From assembly GCF_013839525.1 (NCBI RefSeq), contig NZ_JACDIS010000007.1, forward strand, positions 62,001-126,000: DNA of 64,000 nt. Reading direction: 5' to 3'. A program made the translations under genes and the position numbers. Source of the stretch: Chthonobacter rhizosphaerae. Its GTDB lineage: Bacteria > Pseudomonadota > Alphaproteobacteria > Rhizobiales > Pleomorphomonadaceae. Position 1 is the stretch's first letter, and each line of letters starts with the position of its first letter. The notes below the pieces were generated by a model. That model made no database searches. It saw only the letters and a list, made by a program, of their open reading frames with translations, and had not been told where the DNA came from. Below are positions 52,921 to 62,189 of this stretch, piece after piece.

Positions 52921-53574
52921 TCAGGCCGGCCCCGCTTCCCGGCCGGTGCCGACGACGCGGATGTGGCGGTTCTCCACGGCGAAGCGGATGAGGTCGGCGG
53001 TGCGCTCCACGCCGAGCTTCTCCTTGATGCGCGTGCAGGTGTTGGCGACCGTCTTGTAGGCGACGCCGAGAGTGTCGGCGATGTCCGACAGGCTCTTGCC
53101 GTCGGCCAGCATACTGAGGATTTCCAGCTCCCGGTTGGAGAGCTGGGTCACGTGCTCGGCGGGGGAGAAGGCCGTCTCGGCGATCTCGCCGGCGATCGCG
53201 GTGTCCACGTAGGCCTCGCCGCGGGAGGCCCGCAGGACGGCGACCAGCAGCTGGTCGGACGTAGCGCTCTTCGACACGTAGCCGAGCGCGCCGGCGCGCC
53301 GGGCGGACGTGGCGTAGACCACGTCGGAATACATGCTGAAGATCACCACCCGGGCGCTCGGATCCTCCGCCCGGATCCGGCGGAGGAGTTCCAGCCCGCT
53401 GCCGCCCTTGAGGTTGATGTCGAGCACCACCACGTCCGGCCGGTCGCTGCGGAAGAGCGCGAGCGCGTCCGGCACCGTCGCCGCCTCCCGCATGACCGCG
53501 CCGTCGATGGCCGAGAGGAGGCGGATCACGCCGTCCCGGACGATGACATGGTCGTCGACGATCAGGATCTTCAT
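52921..53574 (-). CDS. LuxR/NarL-type response regulator
   Basis: This 217-residue regulator has a receiver domain with phosphoacceptor Asp52 (VVVLDINLKGG), Thr/Ser and Lys in VSKSATSD, and a C-terminal LuxR HTH (LSNRELEILSMLADGKSLSD, GVAYKTVANTCTRIKEKLG). It is translated with the sensor kinase (ATGA overlap at 53571-53574) and converges on the RND permease gene, 16 bp between stops. Confidence 0.92.
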   Translation of the reverse strand: MKILIVDDHVIVRDGVIRLLSAIDGAVMREAATVPDALALFRSDRPDVVVLDINLKGGSGLELLRRIRAEDPSARVVIFSMYSDVVYATSARRAGALGYVSKSATSDQLLVAVLRASRGEAYVDTAIAGEIAETAFSPAEHVTQLSNRELEILSMLADGKSLSDIADTLGVAYKTVANTCTRIKEKLGVERTADLIRFAVENRHIRVVGTGREAGPA

Positions 53575-54992
53575 TCCGCAGCCCTTCCCAGCGGCGGTTC
53601 GACCCGCCTGTTGTCCACGGCGCGCACCGGGATGATGGCCGATACCGCGACGCCCCGGCCGCCTGGCCGGTCGCCGATGGTGAAGTCGCCGCCAAGACTC
53701 TCCACCCGCTCGCGCATGCCGATGAGGCCGTATCCACCGCCCGCGTCCTTGAGGCCGCAGCCGTCGTCCGCGACCCGGATCGCCACCTCGCCGCCGAGGT
53801 CGGTCACGGAGATCTCGATCCGCGCGGGCGCAGCGTGCTTCAGCGCGTTGGTGACCGCCTCGCGCACCACCGCCAGGATGGCGGCCTCGGTCTCCACCCC
53901 GAAGGCCGCGTCGGTGACGTCGAGGTCGAAGTCGACCGCCGGATGGCGGTCCTCCTGGGCGGCGACCATGTCGCGGATCGCGGCGGCAAGGCCGAGGCTG
54001 CCGAGAAGGCCCGGCCGCAATTGGCCGAGGATGCCGCGCACGTGGGTGCGCGCGTGCCCGGCCGCGGCGCGCACCGCCTCGGCCCGGTCGGCGATCTCCG
54101 CCCCGCGCGGGCCGCCGCCGGTCTCGGCCACCAGGGCCTCGATGGCGGCCGCGTCCACGTCGACGGCGAACAGGAACGGCCCGACCTCGTCGTGGAGGTC
54201 GCGGGCGAGCTCGGCCCGCTCCTCGTCCTGGAGGCGCTCGATCTGATCGGTCAGCTGGCGGTTCCGGTCGGCCATGTCGCCGAGCCGCGCCGCCATGTCG
54301 TTGCAGCCCCGGCACAGGCTGGCGAGTTCCGGCGAGCCGGCCTCCGGGATGCGGATGGCGTAGTCGCCGGCGCCGATCCGCCGCATGGCGTCTGTGAGGG
54401 CGGCGATCGGGGCGAGCGCCCGGCCGATGATGGCCACGATGAAGCCGAAGGCGGCGAGGAAGAAGGTGGCCACCACCGACAGGATGAGGACCACGTCGCC
54501 CCAGACCTCGTCCATCTCGCTGCGCGGATCCGGCTCGAGCGCGAGCGTTCGGACGCCCGCCCCGCCCGGCACGTCGATCCGCACCGTCTCGACCGTCGGC
54601 GCGATCAGGTCGATGAACCAGTCCGGCACCTCGTTGGCGGGGGGCGGGATGCGCGAACGGGCGATCTCGCGGCCGGCCTCGTCGAAGAGCACCAGCCGCA
54701 CGTGCCGGTCGCCGTCGAACAGCGCGACGGCCTCCGGGAGCACGTCCCGGCCGACGCCGACGCCATCGGACGACAGCACCCACCGCTCCACGGTGTTGCG
54801 CGCGACGTCCAGGGCCGCCGCCGTCTCGATGGCGACCTTGCGCTGGGCGTGCCAGTGGAGAAGCACGCCGCCCGCGAGGAGGACGCCGACGAGAACCAGC
54901 GTGATGGCGCCGATCAGGCGCGCGCGCAGGGACAAGACCGCCTCCGTGGACCGAGACCGCACCGTGATCGGCCGGATGACGGCTGAGTTCAC
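53571..54992 (-). CDS. NarX/UhpB-type sensor histidine kinase
   Basis: This 473-residue kinase has TM helices at about 26-48 and 166-190 enclosing a periplasmic sensor region of about 115 residues. A HAMP segment, a coiled-coil DHp with His267 (LARDLHDEVGP) and a HATPase_c domain (VADDGCGLKDAGGGYGLIGM) follow. The start is a GTG without a clear ribosome site, so a later start (for example GTG 54962) is possible. The stimulus is unknown. Confidence 0.88.
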   Translation of the reverse strand: MNSAVIRPITVRSRSTEAVLSLRARLIGAITLVLVGVLLAGGVLLHWHAQRKVAIETAAALDVARNTVERWVLSSDGVGVGRDVLPEAVALFDGDRHVRLVLFDEAGREIARSRIPPPANEVPDWFIDLIAPTVETVRIDVPGGAGVRTLALEPDPRSEMDEVWGDVVLILSVVATFFLAAFGFIVAIIGRALAPIAALTDAMRRIGAGDYAIRIPEAGSPELASLCRGCNDMAARLGDMADRNRQLTDQIERLQDEERAELARDLHDEVGPFLFAVDVDAAAIEALVAETGGGPRGAEIADRAEAVRAAAGHARTHVRGILGQLRPGLLGSLGLAAAIRDMVAAQEDRHPAVDFDLDVTDAAFGVETEAAILAVVREAVTNALKHAAPARIEISVTDLGGEVAIRVADDGCGLKDAGGGYGLIGMRERVESLGGDFTIGDRPGGRGVAVSAIIPVRAVDNRRVEPPLGRAAE

Positions 54993-55113
54993 GTTAAATC
55001 GCGTTCATGTCAACGGCCAAGCCGATACGATCCGCGGTCTCCGGTTCGACTTGACGGGCGGGCGCGAGATCAGGCGCGTGCGCGATGTAGGACTTTTTCC
55101 CGGCCGGCGCGTT

Positions 55114-55134
55114 GCTTGACGGGCATCGTCAAGC
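55114..55134. terminator. Hairpin in the gap after the small membrane protein
   Basis: GCTTGACG and CGTCAAGC form an 8-bp perfect stem with loop GGCAT, covering the 55129 stop of the minus-strand gene. A T-run is lacking on the plus side, but AAAAAG lies at about 55090-55098 (as CTTTTT on the plus strand). Confidence 0.4.
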
Positions 55135-55521
55135 GTGGCTGGCCGGCCCGATCCTGTCGGCGGCGACCGCCGTCGCCGTCGCCGTCGCCGTGGTGTGGAC
55201 CATCAGCGGCCGAAGCAGCGCATAGGTGGCCGCCCCGGACAGAAACCAGAAGACGATCAGGTCATCCTCGCCGAAAACCCTGATCCCGAGCGCCATGATG
55301 GTCCAGTGGGCCAGACATGCCGCCGTCGTGACCGGCACGGCCACCATGGCCCGCGTCCCGGTCGTCGCCGCCGTGCCGAGCAGCACGAGATAGAGCGGCA
55401 GAGACATGTAGAGCCCCACCCAAGGCGCTCCGAAGATGGCTGAAAGCAAAAGCCAGTAGCGCCGGGTCAACGGCACCGACATGGTCGGCAGGGACAGCGC
55501 GCGGGAATTGATGCTGGTCAT
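55129..55521 (-). CDS. Small integral membrane protein, unknown
   Basis: This 130-residue protein has about four hydrophobic segments (YWLLLSAIFGAPWVGLYMSL, LYLVLLGTAATTGT, TTAACLAHWTIMALGI, IVFWFLSGAATYALL) and a Thr/Ala-rich tail. No family was recognised. It lies alone between the sensor kinase and a dispersed repeat, with normal local codon use. Confidence 0.55.
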   Translation of the reverse strand: MTSINSRALSLPTMSVPLTRRYWLLLSAIFGAPWVGLYMSLPLYLVLLGTAATTGTRAMVAVPVTTAACLAHWTIMALGIRVFGEDDLIVFWFLSGAATYALLRPLMVHTTATATATAVAADRIGPASHA

Positions 55522-55659
55522 GGCGAGAGAGCCGGACGATTGGCGATGCCGATCGATAACATTCAGAAGAGAATATTTGTTAAAGGCAACGGCTAAAATC
55601 CCGCCGGACCGACGGCGTCCGCCCCATCAGGCATCGCCCCGACGCTCGACGCGCGCCTT

Positions 55660-55738
55660 GAGCGCTTTCCGACCCGACTGAGACGTCAGGTCGACAAGAC
55701 ATCGCTCCAGTTTCAATAAGCTGGGCATTCTCCAATCG
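55660..55738. repeat. Dispersed repeat, copy 2 (inverted)
   Basis: Inverted relative of 17581-17692, downstream of maiA. Shared blocks on the minus strand are GAATG-CCAGCTTATTGAAACTGG, CTTGTCGACCTGACG and GGTCGGAAAGCGCTC. The flanking sequence 55560-55600 is unusually AT-rich. Confidence 0.6.
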
Positions 55739-55744
55739 AGACGT

Positions 55745-56407
55745 TCAACTTGTTCGGAGAACCCTCCAGTCGGCGTCCGCCTGTGCCTCCGGAGCCGCGG
55801 CGGCGAAGGCCGCGAGGGCGCGCGCGGCGGCATCCGCGGCGACGATGCGTGGATAGGGATCGAGGTCGAGGCCGAAGCGACGGGCGTTGTAGACCTGCGG
55901 AACAAGGCAGAGATCGGCGAGCGTCGGGCTGTCGCCCACGGCGAAGCGCCCGGCCGTCTCCGCCAGCCGGACCTCCACCGCCGCAAAACCCACGGCGATC
56001 CAGTGGCGGTTCCAGGCCGCGCGGGCCTCGGCGTCTGCCCCGAAGTTGGCGGTCAGCGCGTCGAGGACGCGCAGGTTGCCGATCGGGTGGATGTCCGCCG
56101 CGATATCGAGCGCGATCTGCCGGATCACCGCCCGCGTGCGCGCGTCACCGGACAGGAGCGGCGGGTCGGGATGGCGCTCGTCCAGGTATTCGATGATGGC
56201 GAGCGACTGGCTGAGCCGAAAGCCGTCCTCTTCCCAGACCGGCACCAGGCCGGCGGGATTGAGAGCGCGATGCGCCTCGCCGGCCTGCACACCGGTGCGC
56301 AGCGGGACCGGAACGTGCCGCACCGTCAGCCCCTTGAGGTTGAGGGCGATCCGCACCCGATAGGCCGCCGACGACCGCCAGTAGCCGTGGAGCGTCGGCT
56401 CAGCCAC
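55745..56407 (-). CDS. maiA: Maleylacetoacetate isomerase (zeta-class GST)
   Basis: This 220-residue zeta-class glutathione transferase has the signature YWRSSAAYRVRIALNLKGL, with Ser-Ala glutathione contacts, and SLAIIEYLDERHP and SPTLADLCLVPQVYNARRFG. It isomerises maleylacetoacetate to fumarylacetoacetate in tyrosine catabolism. Its start overlaps the fumarylacetoacetase stop by 8 bp, so the operon is hmgA-fahA-maiA. Confidence 0.92.
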   Translation of the reverse strand: MAEPTLHGYWRSSAAYRVRIALNLKGLTVRHVPVPLRTGVQAGEAHRALNPAGLVPVWEEDGFRLSQSLAIIEYLDERHPDPPLLSGDARTRAVIRQIALDIAADIHPIGNLRVLDALTANFGADAEARAAWNRHWIAVGFAAVEVRLAETAGRFAVGDSPTLADLCLVPQVYNARRFGLDLDPYPRIVAADAAARALAAFAAAAPEAQADADWRVLRTS

Positions 56408-57416
56408 CGGCCCGTTCCACCGTCTGCTCGATGGCGCCGAAGATCGAATGGCCGCCGGCGTCCTTCATCTCGATCCGCACCGTGTCGCCGAAGGCCAGGA
56501 ACGGCGTGCGAGCCGCGCCGCCCTGAAGCGTCTCCACGGTGCGCAGCTCGACGAGGCAGGAGTAGCCGACTCCGCCCTCCGCGATGGGCCGGCCGGGGCC
56601 GCCGTCCTCGCCCCGGTTGGAAACGGTGCCCGAGCCGATGATGGTGCCGGCCGAGAGCGGCCGGGTCCGTGCCGCGTGAGCGATCAGGGCCGGAAAGTCG
56701 AACGTCATGTCGATGCCGGCGTTCGCCTTGCCGAACGGCCGGCCGTTGACGGAGACCAGCATCGGCAGGTGCACCTTGCCGCCGTCCCACGCGGGGCCGA
56801 GCTCGTCGGGCGTGACCGCGACCGGCGAGAAGGCGGACGACGGCTTCGACTGGAAGAAGCCGAAGCCCTTGGCGAGCTCGTCCGGCATCAGCGCCCGGAG
56901 CGACACGTCGTTGACCAGCATGACCAGCCGGATCGCGGCGGCGGCCTCCTCGCGCGAGGCGCCCATCGGCACGTCGCCCGTCACCACGGCGATCTCCGCC
57001 TCCAGGTCGATGCCGTGATCCTCGCTGACCGCGACGATCGGGCCGCGGGGCGCCAGGAAGCAGTCCGATCCGCCCTGGTACATGAGCGGGTCGGTCCGGA
57101 AGCTGTCGGGCAGGTCGGCGCCCCTCGCCTTCCGCACCAGCGCCACGTGGTTCACGTAGGCCGAGCCGTCCGCCCATTGGTAGGCGCGCGGCAGCGGCGA
57201 CAGGGCGTCGTGCTCGTGGAAGCGCTGAGCGGGCACGGCGCCGAGCTCGAGATCGTGCGCCAGATCGGCGAGCCGGGGCGCCACGTGCTCCCAGTCGTCG
57301 AGGGCCGCCTGCAGCGTGGGGGCGAACGGCCGCGCGGAGACGCAGCGGGTGAGATCGCGCGACACCACGACGAGCATGCCGTCGCGGGTACGGTCCTTCA
57401 GGGTCGCAAGCTTCAT
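56400..57416 (-). CDS. fahA: Fumarylacetoacetase family hydrolase
   Basis: This 338-residue FAH-family enzyme has RAYQWADGSAYVNHVALVRK, the metal-binding DLEAEIAVVTGD, LVMLVNDVSLRALMPDEL and SAGTIIGSGTVSNRGED. It splits fumarylacetoacetate into fumarate and acetoacetate, the last step of tyrosine degradation. ATG 57416 lies 1 bp after the hmgA stop. Other FAH-fold hydrolases have different substrates, but the hmgA and maiA neighbours make the role certain. Confidence 0.92.
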   Translation of the reverse strand: MKLATLKDRTRDGMLVVVSRDLTRCVSARPFAPTLQAALDDWEHVAPRLADLAHDLELGAVPAQRFHEHDALSPLPRAYQWADGSAYVNHVALVRKARGADLPDSFRTDPLMYQGGSDCFLAPRGPIVAVSEDHGIDLEAEIAVVTGDVPMGASREEAAAAIRLVMLVNDVSLRALMPDELAKGFGFFQSKPSSAFSPVAVTPDELGPAWDGGKVHLPMLVSVNGRPFGKANAGIDMTFDFPALIAHAARTRPLSAGTIIGSGTVSNRGEDGGPGRPIAEGGVGYSCLVELRTVETLQGGAARTPFLAFGDTVRIEMKDAGGHSIFGAIEQTVERAGG

Positions 57417-57417
57417 G

Positions 57418-58737
57418 TCAGCCGTTCCACTCCCGCCTGTTGCGATCGAAGTTCTTCTCCAGCCCGGACCAGCAGTCGGCATAGTCCTCCTGCAGCCCCG
57501 GAAGGGTCGCCGCGTAGGTGGTCAGCTGCTGCGGGAAGCGGGTCTCGAACATGAAGGCGAGCGTGTCGGTCAGCTTGTGCGGCTTCAGGTCGGCGAAGCT
57601 CGCCTTGTCGAAGGCCGATGCGTCCGGACCGTGGGGCAGCATCATGTTGTGCAGCGAGAAGCCGCCGGGCACGAAGCCGCGCTCTTTGGCGTCATACTGG
57701 CCGTAGATGAGTCCCATGAACTCGCTCATGATGTTCATGTGATACCACGGCGGGCGGAAGGAGTGTTCCGCCACCATCCAGCGCTCCGGGAAGATGACGA
57801 AATCCACGTTGGCCGTGCCGGCCTCGCCGGACGGGGCCGTCAGCACCGTGAAGATGGACGGGTCCGGGTGGTCGAACAGGATGGCGCCGACCGGCGAGAA
57901 GGTGCGCAGGTCGTAGCGGTAGGGGGCGTAGTTGCCGTGCCAGGCGACCACGTCCAGCGGCGAGTGCATGATCTCCGTCACGTGCACCTGGCCGCACCAC
58001 TTGAAATACAGCCGGCAGGGCGTGCCGTCCTTCTCCTCGAAGGCCGCGACGGGGGTCTTGAAGTCCCGCGGGTTGGCGAGGCAGTTGGCGCCGATCGGTC
58101 CACGGTCCGGCAGGGTGAACTTGGCGCCGTAGTTCTCGCACACATAGCCGCGCGATGGCCCGCCGACCGGCTCCACCTTGAACTTCATGCCGCGCGGGAT
58201 GACCGCGATGTCGCCGCCGCCGACCTCCAGGACGCCGAGCTCCGTGGCGATCCGCAGCCGCCCCGTCTCCGGCACGACCATCAGCTCGCCGTCGGCGTCG
58301 ACCATGTAGTCGTCCACCATCGGGGCGCTGGCGAGGTAGACGTGAACCGCCATGCCGACCTGGGTGTAGACGTCGCCCGCCGTGGTGAGCGTGCGCAGCC
58401 CGGTGAGGAAGGTCAGCGGCTCGTCCGGGATCGGCACCGGGTCCCAGCGCAACTGCCCGAGCGGCAGGCCATGGTCCACGATGTGCGGGGCGGTCTTCCA
58501 GAACGGCAGGTCCACGCGCCGGAACCGGCCCGTGTGCCGGACCGACGGGCGCATGCGGTAGAGCCAGGACCGCTCGTTTGCCCCGCGTGGCGCCGTGAAC
58601 GGCGAGCCGGACAGCTGTTCCGCGTAGAGCCCGTAGGCGCACCGCTGGGGCGAGTTCTGGCCCTGAGGCAACGCGCCCGGCATCGCCTCGGTCTCGAAGT
58701 CGTTGCCGAAACCCGGCATGTAGCGGTCATCGATCAT
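57418..58737 (-). CDS. hmgA: Homogentisate 1,2-dioxygenase
   Basis: This 439-residue iron dioxygenase starts [20 protein letters not shown] and shows [39 protein letters not shown] and [19 protein letters not shown], with His/Glu iron ligands in the last two. It opens the homogentisate ring. The true start is 58737 with GGGAG upstream. The frame extends further only as shadow. The operator palindrome lies 47-62 bp upstream. Confidence 0.95.
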   Translation of the reverse strand: MIDDRYMPGFGNDFETEAMPGALPQGQNSPQRCAYGLYAEQLSGSPFTAPRGANERSWLYRMRPSVRHTGRFRRVDLPFWKTAPHIVDHGLPLGQLRWDPVPIPDEPLTFLTGLRTLTTAGDVYTQVGMAVHVYLASAPMVDDYMVDADGELMVVPETGRLRIATELGVLEVGGGDIAVIPRGMKFKVEPVGGPSRGYVCENYGAKFTLPDRGPIGANCLANPRDFKTPVAAFEEKDGTPCRLYFKWCGQVHVTEIMHSPLDVVAWHGNYAPYRYDLRTFSPVGAILFDHPDPSIFTVLTAPSGEAGTANVDFVIFPERWMVAEHSFRPPWYHMNIMSEFMGLIYGQYDAKERGFVPGGFSLHNMMLPHGPDASAFDKASFADLKPHKLTDTLAFMFETRFPQQLTTYAATLPGLQEDYADCWSGLEKNFDRNRREWNG

Positions 58738-58783
58738 GGGCAGAGGCTCCCTCCCCCGGCACGGCCGCTCCGGCCACCAAAAC

Positions 58784-58799
58784 CATTTCATATGAAATG
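58784..58799. promoter_or_regulatory. Palindromic operator upstream of hmgA
   Basis: CATTTCATATGAAATG is a perfect 16-bp palindrome in an AT-rich patch upstream of hmgA. MarR- or IclR-type regulators of homogentisate genes use such operators. No regulator gene is next to it in the window. The rest of the 324-bp divergent gap (58738-59061) has no gene. Confidence 0.65.
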
Positions 58800-59061
58800 A
58801 AATGCGAGTCAAGCGTCCGAGGCATAGGTTGGGTTCGGGGCTTTTCTCGACGAGGGCGGCCTCCTCCGGGCCGCGCGGACCAGGGACACGGTCGTGGTCG
58901 ATCCCGTGACCAGCGGCGAGAAATCCGACCTGTCCGATCCCCGCGTCCGCTATGGTCGGCCGCCGATCCGGGCGCGCGACCGCGCGCGGGCCCGGCCGAC
59001 GAGGCCTTCGCCGGGAACCGGCTGATCCTCCTCGGGGTTGCCGAACGGCGGAGGCGACGAC

Positions 59062-59760
59062 ATGGGTCGTATACAGAACAACATAGCTGCCGGGGTCCTC
59101 ACCCTCATTCCGATCGTGGTGACCCTCTGGATCGTGCAGTTCGTGGTGGAGACGCTGATCGCCTTCGGGCGGCCGCTGGTGTTCGCCCTCGCCATTTCGG
59201 TCGGGCGCTACTCTCCCGGCCTTGCCGATTTCCTGCGCACCAGCGCCTTCCAGTCGGTCGTGGCGCTTCTCCTCGTCCTCGTCGGTCTCTATGTGCTCGG
59301 CGCCATGACGAAGGCGGTGGTCGGCCGCAAGCTCATCGGGGTGTTCGACAGCACCGTCGCCCGGGTGCCGTTCGTGCGCAGCCTCTATGGCGCTGTCCGG
59401 CGCATGCTGGACGCCTTCCAGGCGCCGACGGAGGGGGTCCAGAAGGTGGCGCTGATCCGCTTCCCCACCCCGGAGATGCGAACCCTGGGCTTCGTCACCC
59501 GCGTGTTTCAGGATTCCGTCTCCGGCGCGCAGCTCGCGGCCGTCTACGTGCCGACGGCCCCGAACCCCACGTCGGGTTATGTGGAGATCGTCCCGGTGGA
59601 CGATCTCATCATGCTCGACTGGAGCACCGACGAAGCGCTCCAGTTCGTGGTCTCCGCCGGGGCCTCGGCGCCCGAGCGGGTCCCTTTCTCCAACGAGCCC
59701 GCCCGGCCGGAGAAGCCGGCGGTCGCCGCCGAAGCGCGGCGCTCGCGCACGGCGCTCTGA
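59062..59760 (+). CDS. DUF502 membrane protein
   Basis: This 232-residue protein has two N-terminal membrane helices ([20 protein letters not shown] and [20 protein letters not shown]) and the DUF502 soluble part ([54 protein letters not shown]). The family is widespread, with no proven function. GGAGG precedes ATG 59062. Confidence 0.85.
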   Translation: MGRIQNNIAAGVLTLIPIVVTLWIVQFVVETLIAFGRPLVFALAISVGRYSPGLADFLRTSAFQSVVALLLVLVGLYVLGAMTKAVVGRKLIGVFDSTVARVPFVRSLYGAVRRMLDAFQAPTEGVQKVALIRFPTPEMRTLGFVTRVFQDSVSGAQLAAVYVPTAPNPTSGYVEIVPVDDLIMLDWSTDEALQFVVSAGASAPERVPFSNEPARPEKPAVAAEARRSRTAL

Positions 59761-59882
59761 GCGCCCGCACCGACCGCCTGCATCCTTCCCGGCGATCGGC
59801 CTCCGGGACCGTACCGAGCGGCGGCCCGGACCGCCGTGAATGCCGCGCGGGGTGGGCCGGCGCCCTCCCCGCGCGGGCCGTC

Positions 59883-60242
59883 TCACGCCTTGACGGCGAA
59901 GACCTGGATCTCGACGAGAAGCGCCGGATCGGCGAGCTTCGCCTCCACGCAGGCCCGGGCCGGACCCTGGCCGGTCGCCACCCAGGCGTCCCAGACCGTG
60001 TTCATGGCGGCGAAGTCGTCGATATTCGCCAGCCACACGTAGGCGTGGGTGATGGCGGTCTTGTCGGTGCCGGCTTCGGCCAGCAGCGTGTCGATGCGGT
60101 CGAGGATGTTGCGGGTCTGGCCCACCACGTCGAGCGTGCTGTCCGTGGACACCTGTCCGGCGAGCGCGACCATCGTCCCCGACAGCGGGAACTCGACGAT
60201 CTGGCTCATGCGGTGGTTGGTGTGGTGGCGGCGGATGGTCAT
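59883..60242 (-). CDS. RidA family protein
   Basis: This 119-residue YjgF/RidA-fold protein has [37 protein letters not shown] and the [16 protein letters not shown] region with the Arg that binds substrate carboxylate in active members. RidA deaminates reactive enamines. Trimer formation is typical. It is not linked to an operon here. AGGAG precedes the ATG. Confidence 0.88.
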   Translation of the reverse strand: MTIRRHHTNHRMSQIVEFPLSGTMVALAGQVSTDSTLDVVGQTRNILDRIDTLLAEAGTDKTAITHAYVWLANIDDFAAMNTVWDAWVATGQGPARACVEAKLADPALLVEIQVFAVKA

Positions 60243-60411
60243 TGGGTGCTCCTGGGTGTTCTTGGCGCGTGGCCGTTCGATTGGACGCAGGAGGCTTAGG
60301 CGCTGGCCGGGCGGATGACAACCGTCACCGGGGCCGCGCGGACAAGGTCGTCGGCGAAGGGGCGCGCGGCCCGGACGGAGACGCGCCGGAGCGGTTCGCG
60401 CACCCCGCTTC

Positions 60412-60924
60412 TCAGGCAGAGGGCTCGCTCGAAACGCCGGGCAGGTCGCCCGAGGCTTTTCCGGCCGGGACGATGCTGAAGCTGCCGTCGGTCTCCAGGA
60501 TGACGAAGCCCACGTCGTCCAGCGACGGGTGCCCGTCCGACCTTGCGGCGGCCAGGACCTCCTCCTTGCTGACGCGCTCGTCCAGCATGGCGGACATCAG
60601 AAACGCGCCGTCCCAGTAGAGGAGGCGCGGCTCGGACTTGACGAAGGATTGGAACCGGTTCGACCGGACCGACAGGAAGGCGACCAGATACTGGAGACCG
60701 CACAGAAGAGCGAACGCGACCAGTCCCTCGGCGAGCGCCACATCCTTGCTGAGCAGGATGGTCGCCAGGGTGGAGCCGAGCGCCACCGTCACCACGAGAT
60801 CGAACGCGTTCATCTTCGACAGCGTGCGCTTGCCCGTGACCCGGAGCAGCGCGACGAGCCCGCCGTAGGCGAGCGTTCCGACCAGGAGAATACGTCCGAG
60901 GTCCGCCCATCCGTCGAAGAACAT
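60412..60924 (-). CDS. YetF/DUF421 membrane protein
   Basis: This 170-residue protein has three N-terminal membrane helices (RILLVGTLAYGGLVALLRVT, FDLVVTVALGSTLATILL, GLVAFALLCGLQYLVAFLSV). The cytoplasmic DUF421 domain follows (LLYWDGAFLMSAMLDERVSK, DVGFVILETDGSFSIVP). YetF-type proteins are membrane proteins linked to spore or stress physiology in Bacillus, with unknown function in proteobacteria. A 28-residue membrane peptide is encoded just upstream. Confidence 0.85.
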   Translation of the reverse strand: MFFDGWADLGRILLVGTLAYGGLVALLRVTGKRTLSKMNAFDLVVTVALGSTLATILLSKDVALAEGLVAFALLCGLQYLVAFLSVRSNRFQSFVKSEPRLLYWDGAFLMSAMLDERVSKEEVLAAARSDGHPSLDDVGFVILETDGSFSIVPAGKASGDLPGVSSEPSA

Positions 60925-60965
60925 GAAGCCAGTCTCCCGTCCGGCGATCCCCTGTCGGGTGGAGA

Positions 60966-61052
60966 TCAGAAGATGAGCGCCAAGAGGCCGATCACGACCA
61001 GGAGGCCGATCAGGAAGATGATGCCGAGGGTGCCGCCGATGAATTTCAGCAT
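60966..61052 (-). CDS. 28-residue hydrophobic membrane peptide
   Basis: A short ORF, MLKFIGGTLGIIFLIGLLVV followed by IGLLALIF, is almost entirely one membrane helix. A strong AAGGAG lies 8 bases before ATG 61052. It lies 41 bp before the YetF start and 60 bp after the CsbD stop, in the same direction. The ribosome site and spacing make a real small protein likely. No function is known. Confidence 0.7.
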   Translation of the reverse strand: MLKFIGGTLGIIFLIGLLVVIGLLALIF

Positions 61053-61112
61053 GAGGTCAACTCCTTGGGACGGGGCCGCCCGGCCGGTGTCGGCCGGGCG
61101 GCGGCGTCATGG

Positions 61113-61304
61113 TCAGAGGCCGTCCACGGCGCCCTTGATCTTGTCCTTGGCCTTGCCGAGCGCCTGCTGGCCCTCGCCCTTCTTCTCCTGGACGGCGCCC
61201 TCGGAGCGCATCTTGTCGTCGCCGGTCAGCTTGCCGGCGGCCTGCTTGATGTTGCCGGCAGCCTCGTTGCCGGTGCCCTTGGCCTTGTCGTCGGAACTCG
61301 CCAT
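61113..61304 (-). CDS. CsbD family stress protein
   Basis: This 63-residue hydrophilic protein has KAKGTGNEAAGNIKQAAGKL, GEGQQALGKAKDKIKGAVDG and other CsbD features. CsbD-type proteins are general stress proteins, mostly disordered. GGAG precedes ATG 61304. It lies between the PRC-barrel gene and the small membrane peptide. Confidence 0.88.
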   Translation of the reverse strand: MASSDDKAKGTGNEAAGNIKQAAGKLTGDDKMRSEGAVQEKKGEGQQALGKAKDKIKGAVDGL

Positions 61305-61364
61305 TGGTTGTCTCCATGTGGTCATGGGTGGGAAGGATGGGCGGGCAGGACGCCCGCCCGATGA

Positions 61365-62189
61365 TCACTGCGGGGTCGCGGCCTGCATGCCCTCGAACGC
61401 CGGGGCGTCCTCGAGCTGCTGCTTGGTCACGTTGAGGACGATGCGGTCCGGGAGACCGTCGGCGCCGATCCGGACGTCGTTGGCGGCGCTTTCCGTGCCG
61501 TAGCCGGTCCCGGTGGTGGAGCCTGTGGAGCCGGTGGCACCCGGGTCCCCAGTGGTCGTGGAGCCGGTCGGCGCCATGGTCGGCGTCGTGCCGGTCACCG
61601 CCGTCTCGTTTCCGGCCATCTCACCGGTCGCGGCCGGCCCGGTCGCACCGGCGGCCTCGGCCTCGGCAGCGGTCATGCCCGGCCCGAACTGAAGCGCGTT
61701 CATGGCCACGGCCACGTCCTTTTCGCCGATGCCCAGGAACCCGCCGACGCCGATGATCACCGCGGCGACCTGGCCCTGATCGTTGACCAGGATGTCCTTG
61801 ATGTCGCCGATGCTCTCGCCGTCGGCCCCGAACACGGCCTTGCCTTCCAGGTCGGCAGCCCGCCACGCGCCTTCTGCCGGGACGGTCACGAACGGACCTT
61901 CAGACTGCATGCCGGCGGTCATCTGCCCGGATTCGCCGCCGGTGACGGTGGTGTCCTGGGTGACGTCCGTGTCGGGCATGCCGCCGCGCGCATCCTCGCC
62001 CGCGGCCGCCGGAAGCCCCTGGGCGGGATCGCCGGGCTGCGCACCGGCCCCCATGCCCCCGCCGCCGGACGGCGCCGGCTGCATCATGGCCGGGTCCTGC
62101 TGGGCCGGAGGCGTGCTGGTGTCCTGCGCGAAGGCGGCCGCAGGCAGGGCGGCCGAGGCCAACAGGATCGCAAAAAGTCTTCCGGTCAT
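61365..62189 (-). CDS. Exported PRC-barrel domain protein
   Basis: This 274-residue protein has a signal peptide (LFAILLASAALPAAAFAQ), a Gly/Met/Gln-rich spacer and a PRC-barrel at about 110-180 (AADLEGKAVFGADGESIGDI, GQVAAVIIGVGGFLGIGEKD). A long Thr/Gly-rich tail precedes the short C-terminal segment. PRC-barrels mediate protein-protein or RNA contacts. Exported forms are common in rhizobial stress gene groups. GGAGGG precedes the ATG. Confidence 0.85.
   Translation of the reverse strand: MTGRLFAILLASAALPAAAFAQDTSTPPAQQDPAMMQPAPSGGGGMGAGAQPGDPAQGLPAAAGEDARGGMPDTDVTQDTTVTGGESGQMTAGMQSEGPFVTVPAEGAWRAADLEGKAVFGADGESIGDIKDILVNDQGQVAAVIIGVGGFLGIGEKDVAVAMNALQFGPGMTAAEAEAAGATGPAATGEMAGNETAVTGTTPTMAPTGSTTTGDPGATGSTGSTTGTGYGTESAANDVRIGADGLPDRIVLNVTKQQLEDAPAFEGMQAATPQ

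Noticed and set aside
57418-60321. 967-residue frame extending hmgA upstream
   Set aside because: Only the last 439 residues are homogentisate dioxygenase. The upstream part overlaps DUF502 and RidA genes on other frames and has no family similarity.
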